This document shows, piece by piece, positions 13,829-20,516 of a stretch of DNA of 22,608 nucleotides; position 1 is the first letter of the stretch, and each line of letters starts with the position of its first letter. Source of the stretch: Spirochaetia bacterium (GTDB taxonomy: Bacteria; Spirochaetota; Spirochaetia; Treponematales; Treponemataceae); assembly GCA_900769325.1 (NCBI GenBank), contig CAAGGF010000121.1, forward strand, positions 1 through 22,608, in the 5' to 3' direction. The position numbers were made by a program, and so were the translations under genes. The notes beneath the pieces are model-generated. The model saw only the letters and a list, made by a program, of their open reading frames with translations, ran no database searches and was not told the origin of the DNA.

Positions 13829-15283
13829 ATGGAATACAAATCAAAATTATTAGAACGAGTAGCTAAGCACTTACAGGTACTCAAAATGAAATTTTCATAC
13901 GACAACGAAAATAACTGCCTTGTTCTCGAAGAACAACCTTTTGTCATTATTGATTATGAAAATCCAATGACCTCTTATCAAGATAAAGAAATCTTAGTAG
14001 CTTTTATTCACGGCAAGTTATATACATTAGACCACAAAAAAAGTAAAAAAGTTGTTTGCTTTCTTTATTGTAAAGACTGCAACAAAATTTATATACAAGT
14101 CGTGGATTCTCCAGAAAAAGAATTAACTTGCCCGTACTGTAAAAAGTCCTCAGCTTCATCAATAATTGCAACAGATAGAATGCCTTATTGGTTTAGTAAA
14201 AATGAAATAAAAAAAGAAGACGTATATTCGGAAGAAAGCTTGCTTGATGAAAGTCTAATCGAATCACGTCTGGACTTATATGACGATAAAACTCGGGAAC
14301 GTTTGGAAAAAGTATTCAACAAACTCAGAGGCAGTCCCAAATATTTAGTAGTAGATGAAGAAAAAATTGAAAAAATTAAAGCGCTTGAAAGTGTATATCC
14401 AAACATGAAGGAAGTTATCGATTATTTAATTTTAAACTTCAAAGCTTCTTCATTAAGATGCAACAGGGATATTTCCTTCAGACCCATTGTTCTTGTTGGA
14501 GGTCCAGGTTGTGGAAAATCTTCTTTCTGCTCTGATTTAAGCAAAATAGTAATGGGTAAACCTTCGGTTAAAATTGATCTTGGGAACAATGTTGCAAATT
14601 TTACTCTTTCAGGAAGTGCTCCAGAGTTTAAAGAGGCGCGGCACGGCTTGATCATCGAATCAATGTTTTCAAATGGCGACAATCATCCTTTAAAAAATCC
14701 AATCATTCAATTTGATGAACTTGATAAAGTTAAAAAAAATGATTCTTTTAGTATAGAAAGCATTTTTTATTCAATCCTTGAAAAAGCCAATTCAAAAGGC
14801 TTCTTTGATAATTACATAGGAATGAATATCGATGCATCTGGAATAAATTATATTTTTACTGCAAATTCTCTTGAAAACATTTCAAGTCCGATAATTAATC
14901 GATTAAAAATCTTCAAAATTGACGATTATACCCATGAGCAGTTAAAAGATTGTGTACTAAGCAATTATTATAAAAAGTGGCTGGAAAACGAAAAGATGGA
15001 AAGAGAATACTTGCCGGGGGTTCTTTCTGATGAAATAAAAGAAAAAATCCTGCGTTACAGTAACGATGACCCGAGAAGTATTGAAGATTCAATTATTCGA
15101 GTTCTCAATGAGACCCTCACCTTTGATACAGAGACAGACCATACTATAGCTCTCTTTTCTCAAGAAGAACTCGAATTGGGATGGCAAAAGTTTCGTGGTA
15201 AAAAAAGACCGACACCTAAGAAAAAGAAGGAAAATAAAGAGTTCGACCCTGTGAAGTTTTTAGAACAATACACTACTTTCTAG
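13829..15283 (+). CDS. AAA+ ATPase with N-terminal zinc ribbon (Lon-like ATPase module)
   Basis: A 484-residue protein with three visible parts. Residues 75-105 form a zinc ribbon (FLYCKDCNKIY, then TCPYCKKS: C81, C84, C101, C104). Residues 110-200 are a charged linker. Residues 215-450 are an AAA+ module: Walker A GGPGCGKS near 224-231, Walker B IIQFDELDK near 292-300, sensor-1 FTANS near 343-347, and the arginine finger in INRLK near 358. The block LSGSAPEFKEARHGLI recalls the Lon ATPase region (GHRRTYIGA position), but there is no Lon protease domain. The ATG has a perfect CAGGAGG ribosome binding site. It is preceded by a multi-hairpin leader and lies beside the truncated end of the integron array, outside it. 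Substrate unknown. Confidence 0.82.
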   Translation: MEYKSKLLERVAKHLQVLKMKFSYDNENNCLVLEEQPFVIIDYENPMTSYQDKEILVAFIHGKLYTLDHKKSKKVVCFLYCKDCNKIYIQVVDSPEKELTCPYCKKSSASSIIATDRMPYWFSKNEIKKEDVYSEESLLDESLIESRLDLYDDKTRERLEKVFNKLRGSPKYLVVDEEKIEKIKALESVYPNMKEVIDYLILNFKASSLRCNRDISFRPIVLVGGPGCGKSSFCSDLSKIVMGKPSVKIDLGNNVANFTLSGSAPEFKEARHGLIIESMFSNGDNHPLKNPIIQFDELDKVKKNDSFSIESIFYSILEKANSKGFFDNYIGMNIDASGINYIFTANSLENISSPIINRLKIFKIDDYTHEQLKDCVLSNYYKKWLENEKMEREYLPGVLSDEIKEKILRYSNDDPRSIEDSIIRVLNETLTFDTETDHTIALFSQEELELGWQKFRGKKRPTPKKKKENKEFDPVKFLEQYTTF

Positions 15284-15300
15284 CTATATCTATTAATAAT

Positions 15301-15394
15301 TACAGAGAATACTGGGCTCGCCCTGACGGGCCGGCTTCGCCACGGTCATACGCCAGCTACGACCGTGCCCAGACCTTTGAAGTGCATGTTATGT
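15301..15394 (-). repeat. Truncated attC site at the distal end of the cassette array
   Basis: On the minus strand ACATAAC (15394-15388) opens an attC left arm: GCACTTCAAAGGTCTGGG, then a closed apical stem CACGGTC/GACCGTG. The matching right arm (CCCAGACCTTT, then AAGTGC and GTTRRRY) should follow, but instead unrelated GC-rich sequence appears beyond about 15340. The array was cut inside this site. Beyond it, 15301-15340 carries only short GGGC/GCCC complementarities. Confidence 0.65.
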
Positions 15395-15499
15395 GATTTT
15401 ATTTATGCATCCCATTTGCATGAATATCCTCGTACTACTAATAATACTATAAACAATACGATTAAACAAGAAAAAAATGAATAAACTTACCATTGCCAT

Positions 15500-15529
15500 A
15501 AAAAAAAACAAGCGGCTTGACCGCTTGTT
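15500..15529 (-). terminator. Rho-independent terminator of the two-sORF cassette
   Basis: On the minus strand AACAAGCGG-TCAAG-CCGCTTGTT is followed by a run of nine T. It lies 31 nt after the 15560-15790 stop. The stem-loop centre (GCGG TCAAG CCGC) is the same as the apical part of the attC at 16115-16181. Confidence 0.85.
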
Positions 15530-15559
15530 CTAGATTACAACACACGAAATTTAATGTTA

Positions 15560-15790
15560 TTACTTGGATTTTTTAGCCTTTTTTAATTCCCTTTCAAGTT
15601 TTCGAATTTTAGCAGCTTGTTCTTTATTTTTTTCAGCTAATTCATCTCTTTCTTCACGTGCTTTTCTCCCATGATATGCCAACATTCCTCTAGATACAGC
15701 TTCAGAACGAGATGGTTTAACTTCTTTTTGAACAACTTCCTGTTTGTGAATAACAGTTTGTTTTTCTGTAATTATTGTTTCTGTTGCCAT
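15560..15790 (-). CDS. Small coiled-coil protein of a gene cassette
   Basis: A 76-residue basic protein. The N-terminal half is Thr/Val/Gln-rich (TETIITEKQTVIHKQEVVQK). The C-terminal half is a strong heptad coiled coil (REERDELAEKNKEQAAKIRK, then LERELKKAKK). AGGAG precedes the ATG at good spacing. It follows the 64-residue ORF by 10 nt, so the pair is an operon in one cassette, closed by a terminator. Both share the VVV/EE/QK-type composition around their middle, so they may be related or interact. No family recognised. Confidence 0.65.
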   Translation of the reverse strand: MATETIITEKQTVIHKQEVVQKEVKPSRSEAVSRGMLAYHGRKAREERDELAEKNKEQAAKIRKLERELKKAKKSK

Positions 15791-15800
15791 TATAATTCTC

Positions 15801-15995
15801 CTACTTACGTTTCTGAATTACTTTTTCTACGACAACTGTTTCTTCTTGAACTTGGCGATCAACAGTAACACCATTAGCCCAATCTTCTACATGTTCAACT
15901 ACAACTCTTCTTCCCTGAGATGTTCTCTCTGCAATATCCTTTTCACTGTAAACTGGTGTGCTGTTTTCCTTTTTTGCAATCTCATTTTTAGCCAT
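15801..15995 (-). CDS. Small hypothetical protein of a gene cassette
   Basis: A 64-residue protein: MAKNEIAKKENSTPVYSEKD, then RTSQGRRVVVEHVEDWANGV and QVQEETVVVEKVIQKRK. It is charged and beta-prone at the C-terminus, with no signal or membrane segment. GGAGG lies 6 nt before ATG 15995. It is the first gene of the distal cassette, after a leader of five consecutive hairpins (16031-16110). No family recognised. Confidence 0.65.
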   Translation of the reverse strand: MAKNEIAKKENSTPVYSEKDIAERTSQGRRVVVEHVEDWANGVTVDRQVQEETVVVEKVIQKRK

Positions 15996-16030
15996 AAAAA
16001 TCCTCCAACGATTTTCATTTAGTTTTTAAT

Positions 16031-16110
16031 CATTCAACGAATGTGCCATTTAACAAATGGCCGAAAATATGTCGGAGACTTTACTTTCAACGAAAGTGGC
16101 GCTGTGCGCC
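16031..16110 (-). repeat. Five consecutive hairpins in a cassette leader
   Basis: Back-to-back perfect inverted repeats: CATTC/GAATG (16031-16043), GCCATTT/AAATGGC (16045-16061), CCGA/TCGG (16061-16075), ACTTTC/GAAAGT (16083-16097) and GGCGC/GCGCC (16098-16110). Three of the loops are AAC on the plus strand, hence GTT on the coding strand. The block lies between attC R' (16115) and the ribosome binding site of the 15995 gene, about 35 nt away. Confidence 0.8.
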
Positions 16111-16114
16111 ATCA

Positions 16115-16181
16115 ACCTAACTATGTAGCTAAACCGCAACGCGGCTTGACCGCGTTGTCGGCTTTGAGCTACTTGTTATGT
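16115..16181 (-). repeat. attC recombination site (67 bp)
   Basis: On the minus strand: R'' ACATAAC, arm GTAGCT, extrahelical C, AAAGCCG, extrahelical A, CAACGCGG, loop TCAAG, CCGCGTTG, CGGTTT, AGCTAC, R' GTTAGGT. This matches the attC plan, including the TTCAAGCCGA-like box of aadA-type sites. It closes the DUF3800 cassette, whose stop is 9 nt upstream. Confidence 0.9.
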
Positions 16182-16189
16182 GATTTTAC

Positions 16190-16882
16190 TTACTGCACAT
16201 CAGAAATATACAATCCATGAACTCTGTTGTTTTCTTTATCAAAACAATCTTTGATTATAGAATAATACGAATCATCTCCATATTCAAGGTTTCTGAACAA
16301 AGAAAAAGCTATCAAATCCGCAATCTGTATAGAGCGAGAAATAGATGAATCTAAAAACAGCGGAACTTCTGCAAAATTGTTTAATTTTTCGTTTAGTTTG
16401 TTACCAAGTGTCTGATAGATTTTTGACCAGTTTTGGTACTGATTTTCCATTTTACTTTTATCAAAAATCGCGAGACCTCTGGCAGATTCATCATGCTTTA
16501 GAAATTTCCGTTTTAAGAATTTGTCAAAACGTATTGTAAGTTGAGAAAACAGTTCTTCTTGAACATCCTCTTTAGAATTATTGATTACAGAGCCGAACAG
16601 AATGAACTGCCTTGGATAATTTTCCTTTACATAATTGAGTGTATCGCTTAAAATCGCTTCACGTTTGTCTTTTGGAAAACTACGCCAAATACCTTTACCG
16701 CTTCTTATAGGACTCGCATGAAGCTCTAAATCCGCTCTGCCTGTATGTTTAAGCATAATTTCATCAACTGCCTTTTGAATCCAGAAAGTCTGATTTTCAA
16801 ATGCAGCAAATCCAGCCAGAACACTATATTTTACATTCGGGTCTGATGAAACTCCAGAATCGTCTGCATACAAAAGATACAT
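16190..16882 (-). CDS. DUF3800-family protein
   Basis: A 230-residue DUF3800 protein, a family with a predicted RNase H-like fold that is common on mobile elements and in defence loci; activity unproven. Seen: the N-terminal MYLLYADDSG (acidic pair), LELHASPIRSGKG near 52-64, LAIFDKSK near 135, and the C-terminal LDSSISRSIQIADLIAFSLF, the family hallmark. I chose ATG 16882 (not 16933) because the family begins there and GGAAG lies 5 nt upstream. It has its own promoter (-35 TTGACT, 17 bp, -10 TATATT). It is followed at once by attC, so it is the attC-proximal gene of the large cassette. Confidence 0.85.
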   Translation of the reverse strand: MYLLYADDSGVSSDPNVKYSVLAGFAAFENQTFWIQKAVDEIMLKHTGRADLELHASPIRSGKGIWRSFPKDKREAILSDTLNYVKENYPRQFILFGSVINNSKEDVQEELFSQLTIRFDKFLKRKFLKHDESARGLAIFDKSKMENQYQNWSKIYQTLGNKLNEKLNNFAEVPLFLDSSISRSIQIADLIAFSLFRNLEYGDDSYYSIIKDCFDKENNRVHGLYISDVQ

Positions 16883-16966
16883 AAAAACTTCCAAGACAAA
16901 AAAAAGAGAGCCAAGCGAGAAACCTCGACGCACCGCATAAAGGCAGCACTCTTGACCCTTAACTGA

Positions 16967-16995
16967 AATATATACTAAACAAGTCTAAAAGTCAA
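16967..16995 (-). promoter_or_regulatory. Sigma70 promoter of the DUF3800 gene
   Basis: TTGACT (16995-16990), a 17-bp spacer, and TATATT (16972-16967) on the minus strand give a near-consensus promoter about 85 nt before ATG 16882. It is divergent from the radical SAM promoter. Cassette genes often lack promoters, so an internal one is notable. Confidence 0.75.
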
Positions 16996-17017
16996 TGATA
17001 ATTTTAGTGTTTTTTGT

Positions 17018-17029
17018 TATAATAACAGT
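17018..17029 (+). promoter_or_regulatory. -10 element giving a probably leaderless radical SAM mRNA
   Basis: Perfect TATAAT at 17018-17023, then 6 nt and ATG 17030. The start site would fall at the ATG. No Shine-Dalgarno sequence is present. A good -35 is not evident. Confidence 0.6.
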
Positions 17030-17824
17030 ATGGGTTATGTATCTTGTATCAACGAGTTAGAACTATCTATAAACAATACTTGCAACTTATGTTGCTCAGA
17101 ATGCGGTTTTTTGATTCCGCATCAACCAAAGCCAACTTTTACTGAAAATATACTTCAAGAACATTGTAAAAGTCTTGAGATACTTTGCAAAAACAATTTT
17201 GAAATCAAAAGTCTTGCTATTTTAGGCGGTGAACCGACTCTAAACGCTAATTTTTTGGAAAAAGCTACAGAGGCATTTTCATCTTTTGAGAATATCCGCC
17301 AAATTGAAGTCGTAACAAACGGACTAAATCCTAAAGGTTTTTCTCAAAAAACGCTCGATTTGATTCAAAAGATTTCTGTCAGTGTGTACAAAGATGATGT
17401 TGAATTTGTAGAGTCATGGAAAAACTTCCTAAAAAGAAAAGCACCACACATAGAAACGGCATTCCGAATCCAAAAAATGTGGGATATAAACACAGGAGAT
17501 TTTTCCGTTTACGACGATGAAGCTCAAAAACTCTTCGATTCCTGTTGGAACAAAAAGCATTGTACAACAATAGAGCGTTCAAGGTTGTTTATATGTTCTA
17601 TAGCTCCAAAACATAAAAGCGACTTAGACGGACTTCTTCTCACAGAATCAACAACACAACAGGAAATCGTGGAATATCTCACGAGAACTATAGCTATTTC
17701 GCACTGCAAAAACTGCATTCCAGAGATGCATATCAAAAAAGTACAAGGAGGAATGCAGAAGGACAAAAGAGATTTGTGCAAAATGATGGAAAATGCAAAA
17801 CTTTATCTCAATTCAGTTGATTGA
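17030..17824 (+). CDS. Radical SAM protein with C-terminal cysteine-rich region
   Basis: A 264-residue radical SAM enzyme that would cleave S-adenosylmethionine at a 4Fe-4S cluster to start radical chemistry. The cluster motif CNLCCSEC (CxxxCxxC, about residues 18-25) and the SAM-binding GGEPT (about 65-69) are clear, with VVTNGLN as the next strand motif. The C-terminal part has further cysteines (FDSCWNKKHC, RLFICSIAPK, then AISHCKNCIPE), like a SPASM/twitch-type auxiliary cluster region. The substrate is unknown. It is the only cassette gene on the plus strand. It diverges from DUF3800 and its end overlaps the convergent kinase-HAD-UPRTase gene by 17 nt, so it forms a convergent pair with that gene. 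Mentioned with low confidence: modification of a base, nucleotide or small peptide. Confidence 0.85.
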   Translation: MGYVSCINELELSINNTCNLCCSECGFLIPHQPKPTFTENILQEHCKSLEILCKNNFEIKSLAILGGEPTLNANFLEKATEAFSSFENIRQIEVVTNGLNPKGFSQKTLDLIQKISVSVYKDDVEFVESWKNFLKRKAPHIETAFRIQKMWDINTGDFSVYDDEAQKLFDSCWNKKHCTTIERSRLFICSIAPKHKSDLDGLLLTESTTQQEIVEYLTRTIAISHCKNCIPEMHIKKVQGGMQKDKRDLCKMMENAKLYLNSVD

Positions 17825-19409
17825 AAAGCCTGTCGGCTGTATCAGGTCCAACATTTCCTTTTTGAACTCGTACATTGCTGCCTGTAAATTTATTTTTTGA
17901 TGCTCTTACAACAAGTAAGTCATACGATTTAAATAATGAGAGAGCCCGCTCATTTATTACACCAGCAACTACGATTATTTTTGCATTTGGAGAAACTTTC
18001 TCAATGTTGCTGATTGTTTCGAGCATTGATTTTCCATTGTTTATCACGCCGTCAACTAAAACTACATTTTTTGTACAGATTTTTGGCAAAGGTTGATACT
18101 TTGAATTGTAAGTTTCAAAACGGCAATCAAAGCTCAAATACATTCCATCGGCTAAGAAATGCCCACTTCGTTCTAGTGAAATTATCGTTGTATCTTTTTC
18201 TGAAAGAGCAGAAATGTAACGGCAAAGTTTCTTACCAAGTTCAAAATGTGCAGAAGCTAGTTTATTGCCATTTATTCCCGAATCGGATTTTGTAACAGCG
18301 ATTAAATTTTGAATTTCGTTCATCTCTTCTTCAGTAATAGATGTGTCATTGCTTAAAATATGAACACATCTGTTTGTGTTTAAAATTTCAAGCCCTCTTA
18401 TTTCTGATTTCTGTAAACTTCTGCTCAAATGGTCATTCACAACAAGAATTCCTTTATTTGCTTCTTTTAACATAAAAAGGTCATTTTTGCTGTCGCCGTA
18501 TGCTGTGACAAAATGCTTTTGTTTCAAGAACTTTGTTACGAAAAATTTTGTTTCCGCACTGACATACTTTCCTGCATATGTTTTTATGTCATGTTTTTTG
18601 CCGATTATATCAGTCCAAATTTCTTTTAAGCCAGAAGAAATTATGATTGGATTTTTTGCTTTATCCAAAATATCCTTGTTTATCTCAAGTGTTTCTATTT
18701 TAGTTTTTACAATTTCCTTGTCAAAAGTTTTTGGGATTATTCTGTCCTGAATCCAAAACTGGTAGCCCGTGTAAAAATTGTTGTCAAAAATATCCGTTTT
18801 GAATCCCAAGAGAAATTTACTCGTGTCAACTTTTGTTATTGTCTTATCGCCGTCCAAAAGTGTGATTTCATTTTTTGTAGAATCGACTTCCGAAACAATC
18901 TTTCTTGCATATTTAACATTGGAAAACCCTCCCAAGACATCTTTGCAAAACGGAAAGAAATTCTCATAATCGGAATCGCAGTCATCGATTATGTAAAAAT
19001 CTTTGTTGCTGTCATGACAAATCTTCCTCAAATTTTCCATTTCCTCAGTCTGCCATTTAGATATGCTTTCTTCAGTTGCTGGAAGGTACTTTTGATTTTT
19101 GTCCGATTTTTCCATGCGACTCAAAATCACCGACGGCTTTTGATAAAGATACATAAATACATCGAAGATTTCATTTTCGTTTGTGAATGCGATTTTTGTT
19201 TCATCTCCTTCTACAAATTGATAGTGTCCGTCGATAAAAAATGAATCCATTGTTTTAAGTTGATTGAGCAAACTCTTTCTTCGTTCCTCTATAAAACCAG
19301 AAAGTTTTTTAAGCTCATCTCCGCCATTTATTACAGGTGAGATATCTTTTAAAGAATTGAGTAATGTTGTTTTTCCTGCACATGGCAATCCATAAAGAGC
19401 AATTTTCAT
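17808..19409 (-). CDS. P-loop kinase - HAD phosphatase - UPRTase-like triple fusion
   Basis: A 533-residue fusion of three catalytic modules. Residues 1-165: small-molecule kinase P-loop, with GLPCAGKT at 7-14 and FIDGHYQF near 58-65. Residues 180-345: HAD hydrolase, with nucleophile motif DGDKT at 186-190, Ser of motif II (IIISSG near 255-260), and motif IV GDSKND at 305-310. Residues 365-533: phosphoribosyltransferase most like uracil PRTase, with SLERSGHFLADGMYL at 411, PRPP loop VDGVINNGKS at 452-461, and the UPRTase-type tail VGPDTADRLF near 520-529. All three active sites look intact. The chemistry would be base plus PRPP to nucleotide, phosphorylation and dephosphorylation. Its ATG overlaps the PIN-ankyrin stop (ATGA), so the two are coupled. 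The actual product is unknown; a modified nucleotide is inference. Confidence 0.85.
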   Translation of the reverse strand: MKIALYGLPCAGKTTLLNSLKDISPVINGGDELKKLSGFIEERRKSLLNQLKTMDSFFIDGHYQFVEGDETKIAFTNENEIFDVFMYLYQKPSVILSRMEKSDKNQKYLPATEESISKWQTEEMENLRKICHDSNKDFYIIDDCDSDYENFFPFCKDVLGGFSNVKYARKIVSEVDSTKNEITLLDGDKTITKVDTSKFLLGFKTDIFDNNFYTGYQFWIQDRIIPKTFDKEIVKTKIETLEINKDILDKAKNPIIISSGLKEIWTDIIGKKHDIKTYAGKYVSAETKFFVTKFLKQKHFVTAYGDSKNDLFMLKEANKGILVVNDHLSRSLQKSEIRGLEILNTNRCVHILSNDTSITEEEMNEIQNLIAVTKSDSGINGNKLASAHFELGKKLCRYISALSEKDTTIISLERSGHFLADGMYLSFDCRFETYNSKYQPLPKICTKNVVLVDGVINNGKSMLETISNIEKVSPNAKIIVVAGVINERALSLFKSYDLLVVRASKNKFTGSNVRVQKGNVGPDTADRLFNQLN

Positions 19410-20422
19410 CTTCCGTTTGATTCCTTATCTGAATGTGTCATCCACCATTCTGCCGTATGATTGTTCCTGTCGCGAATATAAATATCTGTTCTAGGAAAAG
19501 TAAGCAAATAATCGTACAACTCTCTGTTCTTTTTCCAAGCACATTTTATAAGCGGTGTGAAACCGTTGGAATCCTGCTGATTCAATCCAATGTCAGAATA
19601 TGAACACAGTTTTTCAACAAATTTCCTCCGCCCATGCCAACAAGCAATCATTAGCGGTGTATTTCCTTCGTTCCTACAGCGAATGTATTCGATATGAGTT
19701 TCGTTTATGCTTCCTTTATTATAATCTGCTCCACTTTTAAGCAAAAAACAGAATGATTCAAAGTCATTAACTTGAATGCAGTGACTTAAAGGTGTTAAAA
19801 AGTATTTACTCGAATCTGTTTTATCCAGATTTACATGACAATTCTTAACAAGAAATACCAACTTTCTCATTTTATTCGGATTTTTGCTTCGTATGCAATT
19901 TATGAGCAACGTATTCCCATTGTCGAGATAACTATTGTAATCAACAGATTCAGAGATTGTATATTCTGACCAATCTTCAAGAAATAACTTATCGAGATTT
20001 TGCAGAGTAGAACTATTTTTACCGTTATTTTTTCGGTTTCCAATATATTCTCGAAGAAGAAGAGAATTCTTATAGTTCAGTGTAAATCCAATATCATCGT
20101 GAAGTATATAAACCTCGATTTTTTGCTCTCTTTTATATTTTTCTGCCAATGCTCGAATTTTCTCATCATGGTTTATTCCATTGAGATTACGGTCATTTTG
20201 AATCAGCAAGTTCTTTTTTACTTGGTCAATTTTCTGCATCGCAAGCCATGCTTGATTGTTCTTTTTCTTGTCCTTTTGGAAATTCAATTCATCAAGCGTT
20301 GTTTGAGAAATGATTACAGTTTTAAAATCTTCAAGTAGAAAATTCAAAACATTACAGTTCTTCATTAGAGCCGAAGTGTCTGGAATAACAGATGATTTTT
20401 TATAATTCGCTTTTATGTTCAT
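19406..20422 (-). CDS. PIN-domain protein with C-terminal ankyrin repeats
   Basis: A 338-residue protein. Residues 8-125 resemble a PIN nuclease domain: VIPDTSALMKN with D15, TLDELNF with E45, DEKIRALAEKY near 86-96, and the paired acids HDDIGF at 108-113, giving the usual acidic set for metal-dependent RNA cleavage. Residues 165-330 hold at least four ankyrin repeats: GNTLLINCIRSKNPNKMRKL, FLTPLSHCIQVNDFESFCFL, GNTPLMIACWHGRRKFVEKL and GFTPLIKCAWKKNRELYDYL. I chose ATG 20422 over 20452, which lies in the cassette hairpin leader. It is the first gene after the attC at 20451. It is coupled to the kinase-HAD-UPRTase gene. Likely role: an RNA-cutting effector with a protein-binding tail (inference). 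Confidence 0.8.
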   Translation of the reverse strand: MNIKANYKKSSVIPDTSALMKNCNVLNFLLEDFKTVIISQTTLDELNFQKDKKKNNQAWLAMQKIDQVKKNLLIQNDRNLNGINHDEKIRALAEKYKREQKIEVYILHDDIGFTLNYKNSLLLREYIGNRKNNGKNSSTLQNLDKLFLEDWSEYTISESVDYNSYLDNGNTLLINCIRSKNPNKMRKLVFLVKNCHVNLDKTDSSKYFLTPLSHCIQVNDFESFCFLLKSGADYNKGSINETHIEYIRCRNEGNTPLMIACWHGRRKFVEKLCSYSDIGLNQQDSNGFTPLIKCAWKKNRELYDYLLTFPRTDIYIRDRNNHTAEWWMTHSDKESNGR

Positions 20423-20431
20423 AAAATTCCG

Positions 20432-20447
20432 CGCCCCAGTGCGGGCG
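20432..20447 (-). repeat. Cassette-leader hairpin after attC (PIN cassette)
   Basis: CGCCC and GGGCG pair four nt after R' (GTTATGT GGA then the stem on the minus strand). The matching hairpin of the helicase cassette is at 22471-22485. Confidence 0.55.
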
Positions 20448-20450
20448 TCC

Positions 20451-20516
20451 ACATAACAATGAGTTAAACCGCAAACCGGCTTGACCGGTTTGTCGGCTTT
20501 GAACTTCTTGTTATGT
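20451..20516 (-). repeat. attC recombination site (66 bp)
   Basis: On the minus strand: R'' ACATAAC, GTT, extrahelical C, AAAGCCG, extrahelical A, CAAACCGG, loop TCAAG, CCGGTTTG, CGGTTT, AAC, R' GTTATGT. The helicase stop codon TAA (20513-20511) is inside R''. The arms are almost identical to the 16115 site in the left box but differ in the apical stem. Confidence 0.92.

Noticed and set aside
15301..15340. GGGC/GCCC-rich segment as a terminator of the AAA+ gene
   Set aside because: Short imperfect pairing and no T-run on the plus strand.
16031..16110. Repeated hairpins as a CRISPR array
   Set aside because: Stems differ in sequence, there are no constant repeats or spacers of regular length, and no cas gene is present.
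16934..17029. A hidden attC between DUF3800 and the radical SAM gene
   Set aside because: GTTAAGG appears on the minus strand (around 16957), but no TTCAAA(G)CCGA box, paired arms or AAC inverse core could be found; the space is filled by two promoters.
18376..18750. Plus-strand ORFs opposite the kinase-HAD-UPRTase gene
   Set aside because: They lie antisense to clear catalytic motifs, with low-complexity hydrophobic products and no ribosome binding sites.
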